The notes under the pieces are model-generated. The model ran no database searches. It saw only the letters and a list, made by a program, of their open reading frames with translations, and was not told the origin of the DNA. DNA of 64,000 nucleotides from Clostridium neonatale (GTDB taxonomy: Bacteria > Bacillota > Clostridia > Clostridiales > Clostridiaceae): the NCBI RefSeq assembly GCF_001458595.1, contig NZ_LN890328.1, forward strand, positions 512,779 to 576,778, given 5' to 3'. The translations under genes were made by a program, and so were the position numbers. Numbering within the stretch: the stretch's first letter is position 1; every line of letters begins with the position of its first letter. This document shows, one piece after another, positions 24,885-35,038 of this stretch.

Positions 24885-25751
24885 GTGCGTAAATTCTGGG
24901 AAAGTATATATTGTCCAAATTATATTACTGGATATGACCCGTTTGAACTTAAAGGTATGAAGAGAGCAATTAATAGATTAGCTTTAGCTATTAATAATAG
25001 ACAAAAAATTGTCATTTATGGTACATATAATGTTGATGGAATTTGTGCAGTATCATCACTGATTCTTTTGCTGAGATATTTAAATGCAGATGTTGAGTAT
25101 TTAATATATGATAGACAAGATAATGATGCTAGAATAAATTCAAAAGATATTAAAGAAAATGTAGATTTTTTAGGTGCTGAGCTCCTTATTACTTTGGGTG
25201 TAGGATTAAAATCAAAAGATGAAGTTGAACTATGTAAAAAGCTTGGTATAGATTTAATTATTCTTGAAAATGAAGTAAGTGATCTCGTAGATGACTACAT
25301 ATATATTAATCCTAATCAAAAAGGGTGTCAGTACAAATATAAAAATTTATCAACAAGTGGATTGGCATTTAAATTAATGCAAGCTATTTCTATATATTAT
25401 AATATGAAAAGTATTAATAAATATTTAGATCTAATACTTATAGGCGTAAAATGGTCTAATGTAACATCTAAAGGCGAAAATGAGGTGTTTATTAAAGAAG
25501 GAAATAAGTTTTTAGTAAATACTAATAATAATGGGTTAAGATCAATAATAGAATTTAACAAAATAGAGGAATTTGATAATGATGGCGTTGATACGATAAT
25601 AGATTTTCTAGTACCACCAATAGGAGCTGTTGGAGTGACTGATAATGCTAGAATAGTATTAGAACTTTTAACAACAAATGATAAAGATAGATCAAATCAA
25701 ATTGTTAAATACTTATATAGATTGAAAAAAAACAAAGTTTTAAGCAATTAG
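24885..25751 (+). CDS. RecJ-like DHH-family protein lacking catalytic residues
   Basis: The 288-residue protein aligns by eye with the N-terminal half of RecJ: FWESIYCPNYITGYDPFELK, the motif I region IYGTYNVDGICA, motif II ITLGVGL, motif III LIILENE, and YINPNQKGCQYKYKNLSTSG. In active RecJ these read G-D-Y-D-x-D-G, VDxG and DHH. Here T47, N49, LGVG and ENE replace the metal-binding residues, and the C-terminal OB and nuclease parts are missing (RecJ is about 570 residues). The position before apt and relA is where clostridia carry recJ. It is probably a catalytically dead protein. The start is GTG after GGAGGA; alternatives are ATG 24870 or 24855. Confidence 0.8.
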   Translation: MRKFWESIYCPNYITGYDPFELKGMKRAINRLALAINNRQKIVIYGTYNVDGICAVSSLILLLRYLNADVEYLIYDRQDNDARINSKDIKENVDFLGAELLITLGVGLKSKDEVELCKKLGIDLIILENEVSDLVDDYIYINPNQKGCQYKYKNLSTSGLAFKLMQAISIYYNMKSINKYLDLILIGVKWSNVTSKGENEVFIKEGNKFLVNTNNNGLRSIIEFNKIEEFDNDGVDTIIDFLVPPIGAVGVTDNARIVLELLTTNDKDRSNQIVKYLYRLKKNKVLSN

Positions 25752-25809
25752 CAAAAGTTTGTTAATATTATATTAATCTTGTTAAAATGCAGGTTGTGGA
25801 GGAATTAAC

Positions 25810-26328
25810 ATGGATTTTAAAGAAAAAATAAGAGTGATTGAAAATTTCCCTAAGGAAGGTATAAGTTTTAAAGATATAACTACATTAATTGGGGATGGAG
25901 ATGGATTAAAGGCTTCAATTGATGAAATAGTTACTTATTTAAAAGATAAGGAAATAGATCTTGTAGTTGGACCAGAAGCTAGAGGCTTTATTTTTGGAGT
26001 TCCTGTTGCGTATGCATTAGGTGTAGGTTTTGTTCCAGTAAGAAAACCAGGAAAATTACCTTATGAAACTATATCAATGAAATATGATTTGGAATATGGT
26101 CAAGATGAATTACAAATACATAAGGATGCAATAAAGCCAGGACAAAGAGTTGCAATAATTGATGACTTATTAGCTACTGGTGGAACTATAAAAGCGGTTG
26201 CTGATCTTGTTGAAAGTGCAGGGGGAATAGTAGCTTCATTAGATTTTGTTATAGAGCTTACAGGATTAGAAGGTAAAAAGAAATTAGAAGGATATGATGT
26301 ATATTCATTAACTAAATATGAATTTTAA
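25810..26328 (+). CDS. apt: Adenine phosphoribosyltransferase
   Basis: The 172-residue protein has the family signature: [51 protein letters not shown] and the PRPP loop [12 protein letters not shown]. It converts adenine and PRPP to AMP in the cytosol. It follows the RecJ-like gene by 58 bases with GGAGG, probably one operon. It is full length with no anomalies. Confidence 0.98.
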   Translation: MDFKEKIRVIENFPKEGISFKDITTLIGDGDGLKASIDEIVTYLKDKEIDLVVGPEARGFIFGVPVAYALGVGFVPVRKPGKLPYETISMKYDLEYGQDELQIHKDAIKPGQRVAIIDDLLATGGTIKAVADLVESAGGIVASLDFVIELTGLEGKKKLEGYDVYSLTKYEF

Positions 26329-26330
26329 TA

Positions 26331-26386
26331 AAATAAGTTATTTAAAAGTAGAATACTAATTTCTATTTTTAAGTAACTTATTTTAT
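26331..26386 (+). terminator. Long hairpin terminator after apt
   Basis: Arms of about 23 bp starting AAATAAGTTA pair with two G-U wobbles across a 7-base loop, followed by TTTT. Confidence 0.82.
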
Positions 26387-26549
26387 TTATAAATCTATAT
26401 AATGATAAAATAATATATAAATATACTATTTTATAAAATGATAAAATATAAAAGAAAAATAAGTTGAATAAATTTAAATACCTATGATTGATTACATTAT
26501 TGAAAATAATTCGAAAATAATATATAATTATTAATTATTAGAATGGTAG

Positions 26550-26573
26550 GGCTGGTTTTACATACCAGCCTTT
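26550..26573 (+). promoter_or_regulatory. GC-rich hairpin in the relA leader
   Basis: GGCTGGT (26550-26556) pairs perfectly with ACCAGCC (26564-26570) around a 7-base loop, followed by only TTTGATTT. It lies about 48 bases before the relA ATG and could be a leader attenuator or a transcript-stabilising stem. Confidence 0.45.
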
Positions 26574-26618
26574 GATTTACTTATATATTTATAATTTGTA
26601 GAAGGAGAGCAAATCCTT

Positions 26619-28832
26619 ATGATTGATGAATTATTAGAAAAAATCCAGAAGAATTGTCATAATGTTGACATTGAAATGGTTAAAAAAGCATACTATTTTG
26701 CAGAAAATGCTCATAAAGAACAAAAAAGAGAATCAGGTGAACCTTATATAATACATCCATTAGCAGTAGCTGAAATTTTAGCTGATATGGGCATGGATAC
26801 AAATACGATTGTAGCAGGATTGTTACATGATGTTATAGAGGATACTGAATGTTCTTATGAAGATACAGTAAAACTTTTTAATGAAGAAATTGCCAATCTT
26901 GTTGAAGGTGTAACTAAGCTTACCAAATTAGGTGAAATGGAATATAAAACAAAAGAAGAGCAGCAAGCTGATAATGTAAGAAAGATGCTTCTTGCTATGG
27001 CTAAAGATATAAGAGTTATCATAATAAAGCTTGCAGATAGATTACATAATATGAGAACTCTTAAATATATGCCTGTCAATAAGCAGAAAAATAAGGCAAA
27101 GGAAACATTAGATATATATGCTCCGCTTGCACATAGATTAGGTATGTCTAAGATAAAATGGGAACTTGAAGATTTATGCTTTAGATATTTGCATGAAAAA
27201 GAATATTATGATTTAGTAAGAGACATAGCAGAAAAAAGAGTTGAAAGAGAAACGTACATAAAAGATATAATAAAAGACCTCTATGAAAAACTTGAATCTT
27301 CAGGAATTGATGCAGATATAGATGGTAGACCAAAACATTTCTATAGTATATATAGAAAAATGGTTACAAAAAATAAGAGCTTAGAGCAGATATTTGACTT
27401 AACAGCTATAAGAATACTTGTTAATTCAGTTAAAGATTGTTATGCAGTTCTTGGAATAGTTCATACAATTTATAAACCAATACCAGGAAGATTTAAAGAT
27501 TACATTGCTATGCCGAAACCTAACATGTATCAATCTTTACATACAACTGTAATAGGACCCCAAGGTAAAACATTTGAAATACAAATAAGAACTTTTGAAA
27601 TGCACAAAACAGCAGAATATGGTATAGCTGCTCACTGGAAGTATAAAGAAGGTGATACTGGTACTTCAGAACAGGAAAAAGAAAAAGATTTTGAAAAGAA
27701 GCTTGTATGGCTTAGAGATATGCTTGAATGGCAGAAAGAAACTTCTGATGCAGAAGAATTTATTGAAGGATTTAAAATAGATTTATTTTCAGATGAAGTT
27801 TTTGTATTTACACCAAAAGGTACTGTAATTAATTTATGCAGGGCGGCGACACCTATTGACTTTGCGTATAGAATACATACAGATGTAGGGAATAAATGCG
27901 TAGGTGCTAAAGTAAATGGGAAAATAGTTCCTTTAGATTATACTTTAAAAACAGGAGAAATCGTTGAGATATTAACATCACCTAATTCAAAAGGTCCTAA
28001 TATGGATTGGCTTAATATTGCAAAAAGTAATCAATCAAAAAGTAAAATTAAATTATGGTTTAAAAAAGCTAAAAAGGAAGAAAATATTTTAAAAGGGAAG
28101 GAATTACTTGATAAAGAACTTAAAAAGCAAGGTGTAAGTTATGCAGATATAGCTAAAGGTGATATTTATGAAAAAATGGTTAAAAGGTATAATATTCATA
28201 ATATTGAAGACTTTCATGCATTGTTTGGTATAGGTGGCTTAGCAGTATCTACTTTTGTTTCAAGGCTTAAAGAAGATAATGGAATTGGTGTAGATAAAAC
28301 TTCGAAAGAAAAGGAAAATACAGAAATTTTAAATAAATCAATAGAAGAACAGATTGCAAAATCTTTGAGACAACAGCCAAGTAGTCAAGGAATTACAGTA
28401 AAAGGTGAAAGTAATCTTATGATTAGATTTGCAAAATGCTGTAGTCCGGTTCCAGGTGATGATATATTAGGATATATAACCAAAGGTAGAGGGGTATCTG
28501 TTCATAGAAAAGATTGTATTAATTTGCAAAATCTAATTAATACAGATAAAGATAGAGTTGTTGAGGTAAACTGGGGAGAACCTAAGGGCACTGCTTATTT
28601 TGCTGAAATTCAAGTAAAAGCAGAAGATAGAGAAGGACTTCTTGCTGATATAATGAGCGTAATTACAGATCTTAAGCTTCAATTAAGTGCTGTAAATGCA
28701 AATTTAGCAAAAGAAGGATATGCATATATAAATGTTAAGGTAAAAATAACATCAATAGATAGTTTACAAGATTTAATGAAAAAAATAAAAAGATTAAAAG
28801 GCGTATTAGATGTATACAGAATGAATAGTTAG
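26619..28832 (+). CDS. relA: Bifunctional (p)ppGpp synthetase/hydrolase RSH
   Basis: The 737-residue protein has all domains of a long RSH enzyme. The HD hydrolase domain is at about 25-180 with LLHDVIEDT and KLADRLHNMRTL, which looks intact. The RelA/SpoT synthetase domain is at about 235-350 with YRKM, YKPIPGRFKDYIAMPK and YQSLHTTV. A TGS domain at about 390-450 and a C-terminal ACT domain at about 665-735 follow. It should both make and degrade (p)ppGpp in response to amino-acid starvation. GAAGGAGAG precedes the ATG. dtd starts 36 bases downstream, as in many Firmicutes. Confidence 0.97.
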   Translation: MIDELLEKIQKNCHNVDIEMVKKAYYFAENAHKEQKRESGEPYIIHPLAVAEILADMGMDTNTIVAGLLHDVIEDTECSYEDTVKLFNEEIANLVEGVTKLTKLGEMEYKTKEEQQADNVRKMLLAMAKDIRVIIIKLADRLHNMRTLKYMPVNKQKNKAKETLDIYAPLAHRLGMSKIKWELEDLCFRYLHEKEYYDLVRDIAEKRVERETYIKDIIKDLYEKLESSGIDADIDGRPKHFYSIYRKMVTKNKSLEQIFDLTAIRILVNSVKDCYAVLGIVHTIYKPIPGRFKDYIAMPKPNMYQSLHTTVIGPQGKTFEIQIRTFEMHKTAEYGIAAHWKYKEGDTGTSEQEKEKDFEKKLVWLRDMLEWQKETSDAEEFIEGFKIDLFSDEVFVFTPKGTVINLCRAATPIDFAYRIHTDVGNKCVGAKVNGKIVPLDYTLKTGEIVEILTSPNSKGPNMDWLNIAKSNQSKSKIKLWFKKAKKEENILKGKELLDKELKKQGVSYADIAKGDIYEKMVKRYNIHNIEDFHALFGIGGLAVSTFVSRLKEDNGIGVDKTSKEKENTEILNKSIEEQIAKSLRQQPSSQGITVKGESNLMIRFAKCCSPVPGDDILGYITKGRGVSVHRKDCINLQNLINTDKDRVVEVNWGEPKGTAYFAEIQVKAEDREGLLADIMSVITDLKLQLSAVNANLAKEGYAYINVKVKITSIDSLQDLMKKIKRLKGVLDVYRMNS

Positions 28833-28868
28833 ATTTTAATCTTGATCAGAATAATGAGGAGTAGAATT

Positions 28869-29318
28869 ATGCGTGCAGTTATTCAAAGGGTAACATCTTC
28901 AAGCGTTACTGTGGATAATAAGACCATAGGAGAAATAAATAATGGCCTTAATGTTCTCATTGGAATATGTAATGATGATACTATTGAAGATTTACAGTAT
29001 GTAGCAGATAAAATAATCAACTTAAGAATTTTTCATGATGAAAATGATAAAATGAACTTATGTATTCAAGATGTTAAAGGAGAGCTTTTGATAATATCAC
29101 AATTTACATTATACGGAGACTGTAGAAAAGGAAGAAGACCTAATTTTATGCAGGCCAAAAGCGGAGAAGAAGCAAAAGTTATTTATGAAAAATTTGTTGA
29201 TATTATAAAAAAATCTGGTCTTAAAGTGGAAACAGGAGAATTTGGTGCAGATATGAAAGTTCAAATAAATAATGATGGACCAGTAACTATATTACTTGAT
29301 AGTAAAAGACAGTTTTAA
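28869..29318 (+). CDS. dtd: D-aminoacyl-tRNA deacylase
   Basis: The 149-residue protein starts MRAVIQRVTSSSVTVDNKTI and carries the two cross-subunit motifs SQFTLYG and NDGPVTILLD. It hydrolyses D-aminoacyl-tRNA and Gly-tRNA(Ala). The ATG at 28869, preceded by GAGGAG, is preferred to the upstream in-frame TTG. It lies in the relA-dtd-MBL-hemZ operon. Confidence 0.96.
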   Translation: MRAVIQRVTSSSVTVDNKTIGEINNGLNVLIGICNDDTIEDLQYVADKIINLRIFHDENDKMNLCIQDVKGELLIISQFTLYGDCRKGRRPNFMQAKSGEEAKVIYEKFVDIIKKSGLKVETGEFGADMKVQINNDGPVTILLDSKRQF

Positions 29319-29348
29319 ATAATATTATTAAAGAAAAGGGTGAAAGTT

Positions 29349-29948
29349 TTGATAATTGAGGCAATTCCAGCAGGAATATATGATGCAAACTGTTATATAT
29401 TAGTAGAAGAAAATACAAAAGAATGTGGTATTATAGATCCAGGTGGAGATTCACAAAGACTAATATCACAAATAGATAAGTTAAATGCAAAGCCTAAGTT
29501 TATTTTACTTACTCATGGACATATGGATCATGTTGGTGGGGTTATAGATTTAGTAAAGAAGTATAATATTCCATTTTATATTAGTAAGGCTGATGAAGAA
29601 TATATGGAAAAAGATGATTTTGTATTTGGAACATTACCTAAAGCTTCTGGATATTTAAAAGAAAATGATATCTTAAAATTAGGTGATGAAATCATTAAAG
29701 TTTTGGAAACTCCAGGACATACAAAAGGCGGACTTTGTTTCTTATTAAATAATGATAAAGTATTTACGGGAGATACTCTTTTTAATGGATCTATAGGTAG
29801 AACTGATTTTATAGGAGGAAGTATGAGTGAAATTATTAATAGTATAAAAGAAAAATTACTTCCGTTAGGTGACAAAGTTGATGTCTATCCAGGACATGGA
29901 GATATGACAACAATAGAACATGAAAAGAAATACAATCCGTTTTTATAA
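29349..29948 (+). CDS. MBL-fold metallo-hydrolase, glyoxalase II-like
   Basis: The protein of about 200 residues has the metal motif THGHMDHVGG, followed by GHTKGG and GDTLFNGSIGRTDF, then YPGHGDMT. This is the glyoxalase II-type subfamily found after relA/dtd in Firmicutes. It should bind two metal ions and hydrolyse a thioester or similar substrate. I choose the TTG at 29349, 8 bases after AAGGG; the GTG at 29340 would overlap that site. The substrate is unknown. Confidence 0.9.
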   Translation: MIIEAIPAGIYDANCYILVEENTKECGIIDPGGDSQRLISQIDKLNAKPKFILLTHGHMDHVGGVIDLVKKYNIPFYISKADEEYMEKDDFVFGTLPKASGYLKENDILKLGDEIIKVLETPGHTKGGLCFLLNNDKVFTGDTLFNGSIGRTDFIGGSMSEIINSIKEKLLPLGDKVDVYPGHGDMTTIEHEKKYNPFL

Positions 29949-29960
29949 AAATATAAATTG

Positions 29961-30009
29961 AGAAGTCTGTCTAAATAAAGTGATTTTTATACTCTAGGCA
30001 GACTTCCTT
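29961..30009 (+). terminator. Hairpin between the MBL-fold gene and hemZ
   Basis: GAAGTCTGTCT pairs with AGGCAGACTTC (one G-U) across a loop of about 23 bases, with CC then TTT. It lies just before the hemZ ribosome binding site and may only partly terminate transcription. Confidence 0.6.
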
Positions 30010-30025
30010 TGCGTGAGGAGAAATA

Positions 30026-31453
30026 ATGGAAGTAAAAATTTATTTAAATGACTTAAAATATAGATACGAAGTATATCAGTTGTTTAATATTTATTTTTCA
30101 ATGAGCAATATTGATTTTGTTGAAAAAGATAAAAGTGATTATAAAGTATATATTGATGATGAAACATTAAAATTTATATATAAAGATTATCAAAGGAAAG
30201 AAAAAATATCAGAGGAAAAGAAACATTCAATTAGAAGATTTATATTTATTTGCCTTAGAGAATTAACAAATGATATGTATCCATGGGGGATACTAATAGG
30301 AATACGACCTTCTAAAATAGCATTAAAATTATTAAAAGAAGGAAATACTGAAGAAGAAGTAATAAATATATTTAAAGAAAGATATTTAGCACATGAAGAT
30401 AAGGCTAAGCTTTGTATAGATGTGGCAAGGGCGGAAGAAAGAATTGTAAATAAAGATAAGAACAATATAGCAGTATATATTGGAATGGCGTTCTGTCCAA
30501 CACGATGCGTATATTGTTCATTTACTGCAAATCCAATAGCAGCTCATAAAAAAATGGTTATGCCATATATTGAAGCTCTTATAAAAGAAATTAATGGAAT
30601 GAGCAGTTATATAAAAGAAAAGAACCTAAATATTGAGTCAGTATATTTTGGTGGAGGAACGCCTACGTCAGTTAATGATGAAGAATTTGCTATGGTTATG
30701 AAAGAAATATATGATAATTTCATTAAAGATAATAATGTTAAAGAGTTTACGGTTGAATGTGGAAGACCAGATAGTATAAATAAAAATAAGCTTCAAACTA
30801 TGAAGGATTATAAAGTAAACAGAATAAGTATAAATCCTCAAACCATGAACGATAAAACATTAAAACTTATAGGGAGAAATCATACATCAGAAGACATAAT
30901 AGAAAAGTTTAATATGGCAAGGAATCTTGGATTTGAACATATAAATATGGATTTGATTATAGGTCTTCCAGGTGAAGGATATGAGGAATTCCTTAATACT
31001 AAAAACGAAATAATAAAATTAAAACCAGATAGCATAACCATTCATGGTCTAGCATTAAAAAGAGGATCAGCCATGTATGAAAACTTTGTTCTTAAAAAAG
31101 GGATAGAGGTAACATTGCAGGATGAAATAATAAAAATGTATGCAGAAACTAAGAATTTAGGTGATAGTTTAGGGCTTTCACCATATTATATGTATAGACA
31201 AAAGAATATGGTTGGTAATATGGAAAACTTAGGTTATGCTAAAAAAGGAAAAGAGTGCATTTATAATATTCAAATGATAGAAGAAAAGCAAACAATAATC
31301 GCACTTGGTGCAGCAGCTGTAAGCAAGGTTGTATTTTTAGAAGAAGATAGACTTGAAAGATTTCCTAATTTGAAGGATTTACATGAATATATCAGAAGAA
31401 TTGATGAAATGATTAAGCGTAAAAAAGGACTTCTTGATACTTTATATAATTGA
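30026..31453 (+). CDS. hemZ: Oxygen-independent coproporphyrinogen oxidase-like HemZ
   Basis: The 475-residue radical SAM protein has an N-terminal domain of about 140 residues specific to HemZ, then FCPTRCVYCSF with Cys157, 161 and 164. VYFGGGTPTS, VECGRPDS and the HemN-like C-terminal region follow. Family members are annotated as coproporphyrinogen III dehydrogenases. Clostridia often lack full heme synthesis, so the real substrate is uncertain. GAGGAG precedes the ATG. Confidence 0.9.
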   Translation: MEVKIYLNDLKYRYEVYQLFNIYFSMSNIDFVEKDKSDYKVYIDDETLKFIYKDYQRKEKISEEKKHSIRRFIFICLRELTNDMYPWGILIGIRPSKIALKLLKEGNTEEEVINIFKERYLAHEDKAKLCIDVARAEERIVNKDKNNIAVYIGMAFCPTRCVYCSFTANPIAAHKKMVMPYIEALIKEINGMSSYIKEKNLNIESVYFGGGTPTSVNDEEFAMVMKEIYDNFIKDNNVKEFTVECGRPDSINKNKLQTMKDYKVNRISINPQTMNDKTLKLIGRNHTSEDIIEKFNMARNLGFEHINMDLIIGLPGEGYEEFLNTKNEIIKLKPDSITIHGLALKRGSAMYENFVLKKGIEVTLQDEIIKMYAETKNLGDSLGLSPYYMYRQKNMVGNMENLGYAKKGKECIYNIQMIEEKQTIIALGAAAVSKVVFLEEDRLERFPNLKDLHEYIRRIDEMIKRKKGLLDTLYN

Positions 31454-31649
31454 TAAGGTACTTTAAAAATTATGATTAATAATTAATATAGAAAAGTAAA
31501 TTCTTATTAAATAAATATGATTTTTAAAAGTTGTATAAGAATTTTAATTTAAGGCTATACACTTTTAATAATCAATTGTGAATTGAAATAATTTTTTGTT
31601 TATATTAATATTATCATGTAGTAAGAAATAGATTTGGAGGAATTTAGAT

Positions 31650-32903
31650 ATGGCAATGGAATTGCAAGCACCAAAAGGTACTAAGGATATGTTACCAGAA
31701 GATGCATATAAATGGCAGTATGTAGAAAGTACATTTAGAGAAGTAGCAAAAACTTATGGAATAAGAGAAATCAGAACTCCAGTGTTTGAACATACAGAAT
31801 TATTTTTGCGAGGTGTTGGAGACACAACAGATATAGTACAAAAAGAAATGTATACTTTTAATGATAAAGGGAATAGAAGTGTAACATTAAAACCAGAAGG
31901 TACTGCACCTGCTGTTAGAGCATTTATAGAAAATAGATTATTTAATGAAGCTCAGCCAACAAAGTTATATTATATAACACCAGCTTTTAGATATGAAAAT
32001 GTTCAAAAGGGAAGGCTTAGACAATTCCACCAATGTGGTCTTGAAATGTTTGGATCTAAAGAACCTTCAATGGACGTTGAAGTAATTAAAGTTGCAATGG
32101 ACACCTTGAATAAATTAGGCTTAAAAAGCTTAAGCCTTCATATAAATAACTTAGGATGTCCTACGTGTAGAGCAAAATACAATGATGCATTAAAAGCATT
32201 CTTAAAAGAAAACTATGACACTCTTTGTGAAACGTGTAAGACTCGTTTTGAAAAGAATCCAATGAGAATATTAGACTGTAAAGAAAAAAAATGTAAAGAA
32301 ATCACAAAGAATGCACCTATAATATTAGATTATGTTTGTGAAGAATGTGAAACTCACTTTAATAAAGTAAAGGAATATTTAGATGTATTAGAAATATCAT
32401 ATGAAATAGACCCAGGTATAGTAAGAGGATTAGATTATTATACAAAAACTATATTTGAAATTATAAATGCAGATTTTACTGTATGCGGTGGAGGCAGATA
32501 CGATAAACTCATAGAAGAATTAGGTGGACCTGATATGCCGGCAGTTGGTTTTGGTATGGGTGAAGAAAGACTTATAATGACATTAGACAATGAAAATATA
32601 GAAATACCAAAGGAAAACTTATTTGACTTGTACATTGGTGCAAGAGGTGATGAGGAAAGAAAAGTTGCATTTAAGCTTGCAAGTGATTTAAGAGTGCTTG
32701 GAGTTAAGTGTGAAATTAATCATATGGGTAGAAGCGTAAAAGCTGAAATGAAATATGCTAATAAATTAGGTGCATCATTTACTACTATTTTAGGTGAAGA
32801 TGAACTTAATAATAAGAAAATAAATCTTAAGAGAATGAGTGATGGAGAAATTTTTGAAGTTTCTTTGGATAACGGTGAAGAAATTGCAAAAACAGTTAAA
32901 TAG
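31650..32903 (+). CDS. hisS: Histidyl-tRNA synthetase
   Basis: The 417-residue class II synthetase shows [31 protein letters not shown], motif 2 [16 protein letters not shown], the histidine-specific [12 protein letters not shown] and [15 protein letters not shown]. An anticodon-binding domain follows ([13 protein letters not shown]). An extra cysteine-rich region, CPTCRAKY and [12 protein letters not shown], is a clostridial feature that may bind zinc. GGAGG precedes the ATG. It is followed by aspS, a common pair. No T-box leader is evident in the 196-base upstream gap. Confidence 0.98.
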   Translation: MAMELQAPKGTKDMLPEDAYKWQYVESTFREVAKTYGIREIRTPVFEHTELFLRGVGDTTDIVQKEMYTFNDKGNRSVTLKPEGTAPAVRAFIENRLFNEAQPTKLYYITPAFRYENVQKGRLRQFHQCGLEMFGSKEPSMDVEVIKVAMDTLNKLGLKSLSLHINNLGCPTCRAKYNDALKAFLKENYDTLCETCKTRFEKNPMRILDCKEKKCKEITKNAPIILDYVCEECETHFNKVKEYLDVLEISYEIDPGIVRGLDYYTKTIFEIINADFTVCGGGRYDKLIEELGGPDMPAVGFGMGEERLIMTLDNENIEIPKENLFDLYIGARGDEERKVAFKLASDLRVLGVKCEINHMGRSVKAEMKYANKLGASFTTILGEDELNNKKINLKRMSDGEIFEVSLDNGEEIAKTVK

Positions 32904-33036
32904 ATAGAATATTATATGTTATAATTATATGTATTGTATTTATACTTTTAAGAACAAATGTTGTTTTAAGTTTATATATTCATAATGTATAGAAAATGAA
33001 GTATAAACTTTAAACTGCTATAAGGAGGAAATTATA

Positions 33037-34836
33037 ATGGGTGAAGCTTTAAATGGATTAAAGCGTACAATGATGTGTGGCGAACCTAGAGAAGCTCATG
33101 TTGGGCAAAAGATTACTTTAATGGGATGGGTTCAAAGAAATAGGAAACTTGGAGGACTAGATTTTATTGATTTAAGAGATAGAACTGGTATAATGCAAGT
33201 TGTATTTGGTGAAGAAATTAATGCTGAAGCTTTTGAAAAAGCTAAAAGTGTTAAGCCAGAATACTGCATAGCAGTAACTGGAGAAGTTGTTAAGAGAGAA
33301 AGTGTTAATGAAAACATGCCAACTGGTTTTGTTGAATTAAAATGTGAATCTATAAAGATACTTTCAGAATCAGAAACGCCACCAATAATAATAAAAGAAA
33401 ATTTAGATACAGCTGAAGATATAAGATTAAAATATAGATATTTAGATTTAAGAAGACCAGATATGTTCAAGATTTTTGAAACTAGAAGTAAGACAACAGC
33501 AGCTATTCGTTCTTACTTAGATAGTCATGGTTTCTTGGATGTAGAAACACCGGTACTTGGAAAAAGTACACCAGAAGGAGCAAGAGATTACTTAGTGCCT
33601 TCAAGAAATTATAATGGTATGTTTTATGCTTTACCACAGTCACCACAATTATTTAAACAATTGTTAATGATGTCTGGATTTGATAAATACTATCAAATTG
33701 CTAAATGTTTTAGAGATGAAGATTTAAGAGCTAACAGACAACCTGAATTTACTCAAGTTGATATGGAATTAAGCTTCGTTGAAGAAGATGATGTTATGGA
33801 ATTTAATGAAGGATTAATTGCACATGTATTTAAAGAAGTTGCAGGAGTGGATGTCAAGCTTCCAATAAAGAGAATGACATATAAAGATGCAATGGAAAAA
33901 TACGGATCAGATAAACCGGATTTAAGATTTGGTATGGAAATAACAGACATTACTGCAGATGTTAAAGATATGGATTTTGTAGTATTTAAGTCAGCAATTG
34001 AAGCAGGTGGATCTGTTAGAGCTTTATGCTTAAAAGGTGGAGCGGATTTAGGTAGAAAGCCACTTGATAAGTTAGGCGAATTTGTTAAGACATATAAAGC
34101 AAAAGGTCTTGCATGGATTCAATTTAAGGAAGATGGAATTAAATCTTCAATTTCAAAATTCTTAACTGATGAAGTAACAGAATCTATAAAAGAAACTATG
34201 AATGCTGAAAATGGAGATGCTGTACTTATTGTTGCAGATAAAAATTCTGTAGTATTCCAAAGCCTTGGAGCATTAAGATTACACTTAGCTAAAGAATTTG
34301 ATTTAATTAAAGATAAAAATGAGTTTAACTTTACATGGGTTACTGAATTCCCATTATTTGAATATAGTGAAGAAGAAGGCAGATATATGGCATGTCATCA
34401 CCCATTCACAGCTCCAATGGATGAAGACTTAGAGTACGTTGAATCTGATCCAGGAAGAGTAAGATCTAAAGCTTATGATTTAGTATTAAATGGTGAAGAA
34501 CTTGGTGGAGGTTCAATAAGAATTCATGATACAGCTGTTCAGGAAAGAATGCTTAAGGCATTAGGATTTACGCATGAAAGAGCATGGGAGAGTTTTGGAT
34601 TCTTATTACAAGCACTTAAATTTGGAGCACCACCACACGGTGGTTTGGCATATGGGTTAGATAGAATGGTAATGTTCCTTGCAGGAACTGAAAACATAAA
34701 AGATGTTATTGCATTCCCTAAAAATCAAAATGCATATTGTTATTTAAGTGAAGCTCCAAACATAGCTGATGAAAAGCAATTAGCTGAACTTGGAATATCA
34801 ATACTTCCAAAAGAAAATAAAAAAGACGAAGAATAA
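33037..34836 (+). CDS. aspS: Aspartyl-tRNA synthetase
   Basis: The 599-residue bacterial-type AspRS has an N-terminal OB domain (GWVQRNRKLGGLDFIDLRDR), motif 2 (FRDEDLRANRQPEFTQVD), a GAD insertion domain at about 300-420, and motif 3 GLAYGLDRMVMFL near the C-terminus. Whether it is discriminating or also charges tRNA-Asn cannot be told without gatCAB and tRNA context. AAGGAGG precedes the ATG and a terminator follows. Confidence 0.98.
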   Translation: MGEALNGLKRTMMCGEPREAHVGQKITLMGWVQRNRKLGGLDFIDLRDRTGIMQVVFGEEINAEAFEKAKSVKPEYCIAVTGEVVKRESVNENMPTGFVELKCESIKILSESETPPIIIKENLDTAEDIRLKYRYLDLRRPDMFKIFETRSKTTAAIRSYLDSHGFLDVETPVLGKSTPEGARDYLVPSRNYNGMFYALPQSPQLFKQLLMMSGFDKYYQIAKCFRDEDLRANRQPEFTQVDMELSFVEEDDVMEFNEGLIAHVFKEVAGVDVKLPIKRMTYKDAMEKYGSDKPDLRFGMEITDITADVKDMDFVVFKSAIEAGGSVRALCLKGGADLGRKPLDKLGEFVKTYKAKGLAWIQFKEDGIKSSISKFLTDEVTESIKETMNAENGDAVLIVADKNSVVFQSLGALRLHLAKEFDLIKDKNEFNFTWVTEFPLFEYSEEEGRYMACHHPFTAPMDEDLEYVESDPGRVRSKAYDLVLNGEELGGGSIRIHDTAVQERMLKALGFTHERAWESFGFLLQALKFGAPPHGGLAYGLDRMVMFLAGTENIKDVIAFPKNQNAYCYLSEAPNIADEKQLAELGISILPKENKKDEE

Positions 34837-34846
34837 GAATTTGGTA

Positions 34847-34895
34847 GACTTTAACAAAGTGATTAGTTTAAATCATTTTGTTAAAGTCATTTTTA
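34847..34895 (+). terminator. Rho-independent terminator after aspS
   Basis: GACTTTAACAAA pairs perfectly with TTTGTTAAAGTC, followed by ATTTTTATT. It closes the hisS-aspS unit. Confidence 0.85.
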
Positions 34896-35038
34896 TTCTA
34901 GAATATATAATAAAATCTTTAATGGTAAAATAATTTAATATTATTATATATGTTGAAAATCGAAATTCACATTAAATGTACAGTACGTATACTCAAGTAT
35001 TGAATAAATCATATTGCAACATATATAATTTGATTTTA

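Noticed and set aside
31454..31649. T-box leader in front of hisS
   Set aside because: The gap is under 200 bases, with no T-box sequence and no terminator/antiterminator pair. A CAATTGTGAATTGAA fragment there may be a scrap of the repeat family.
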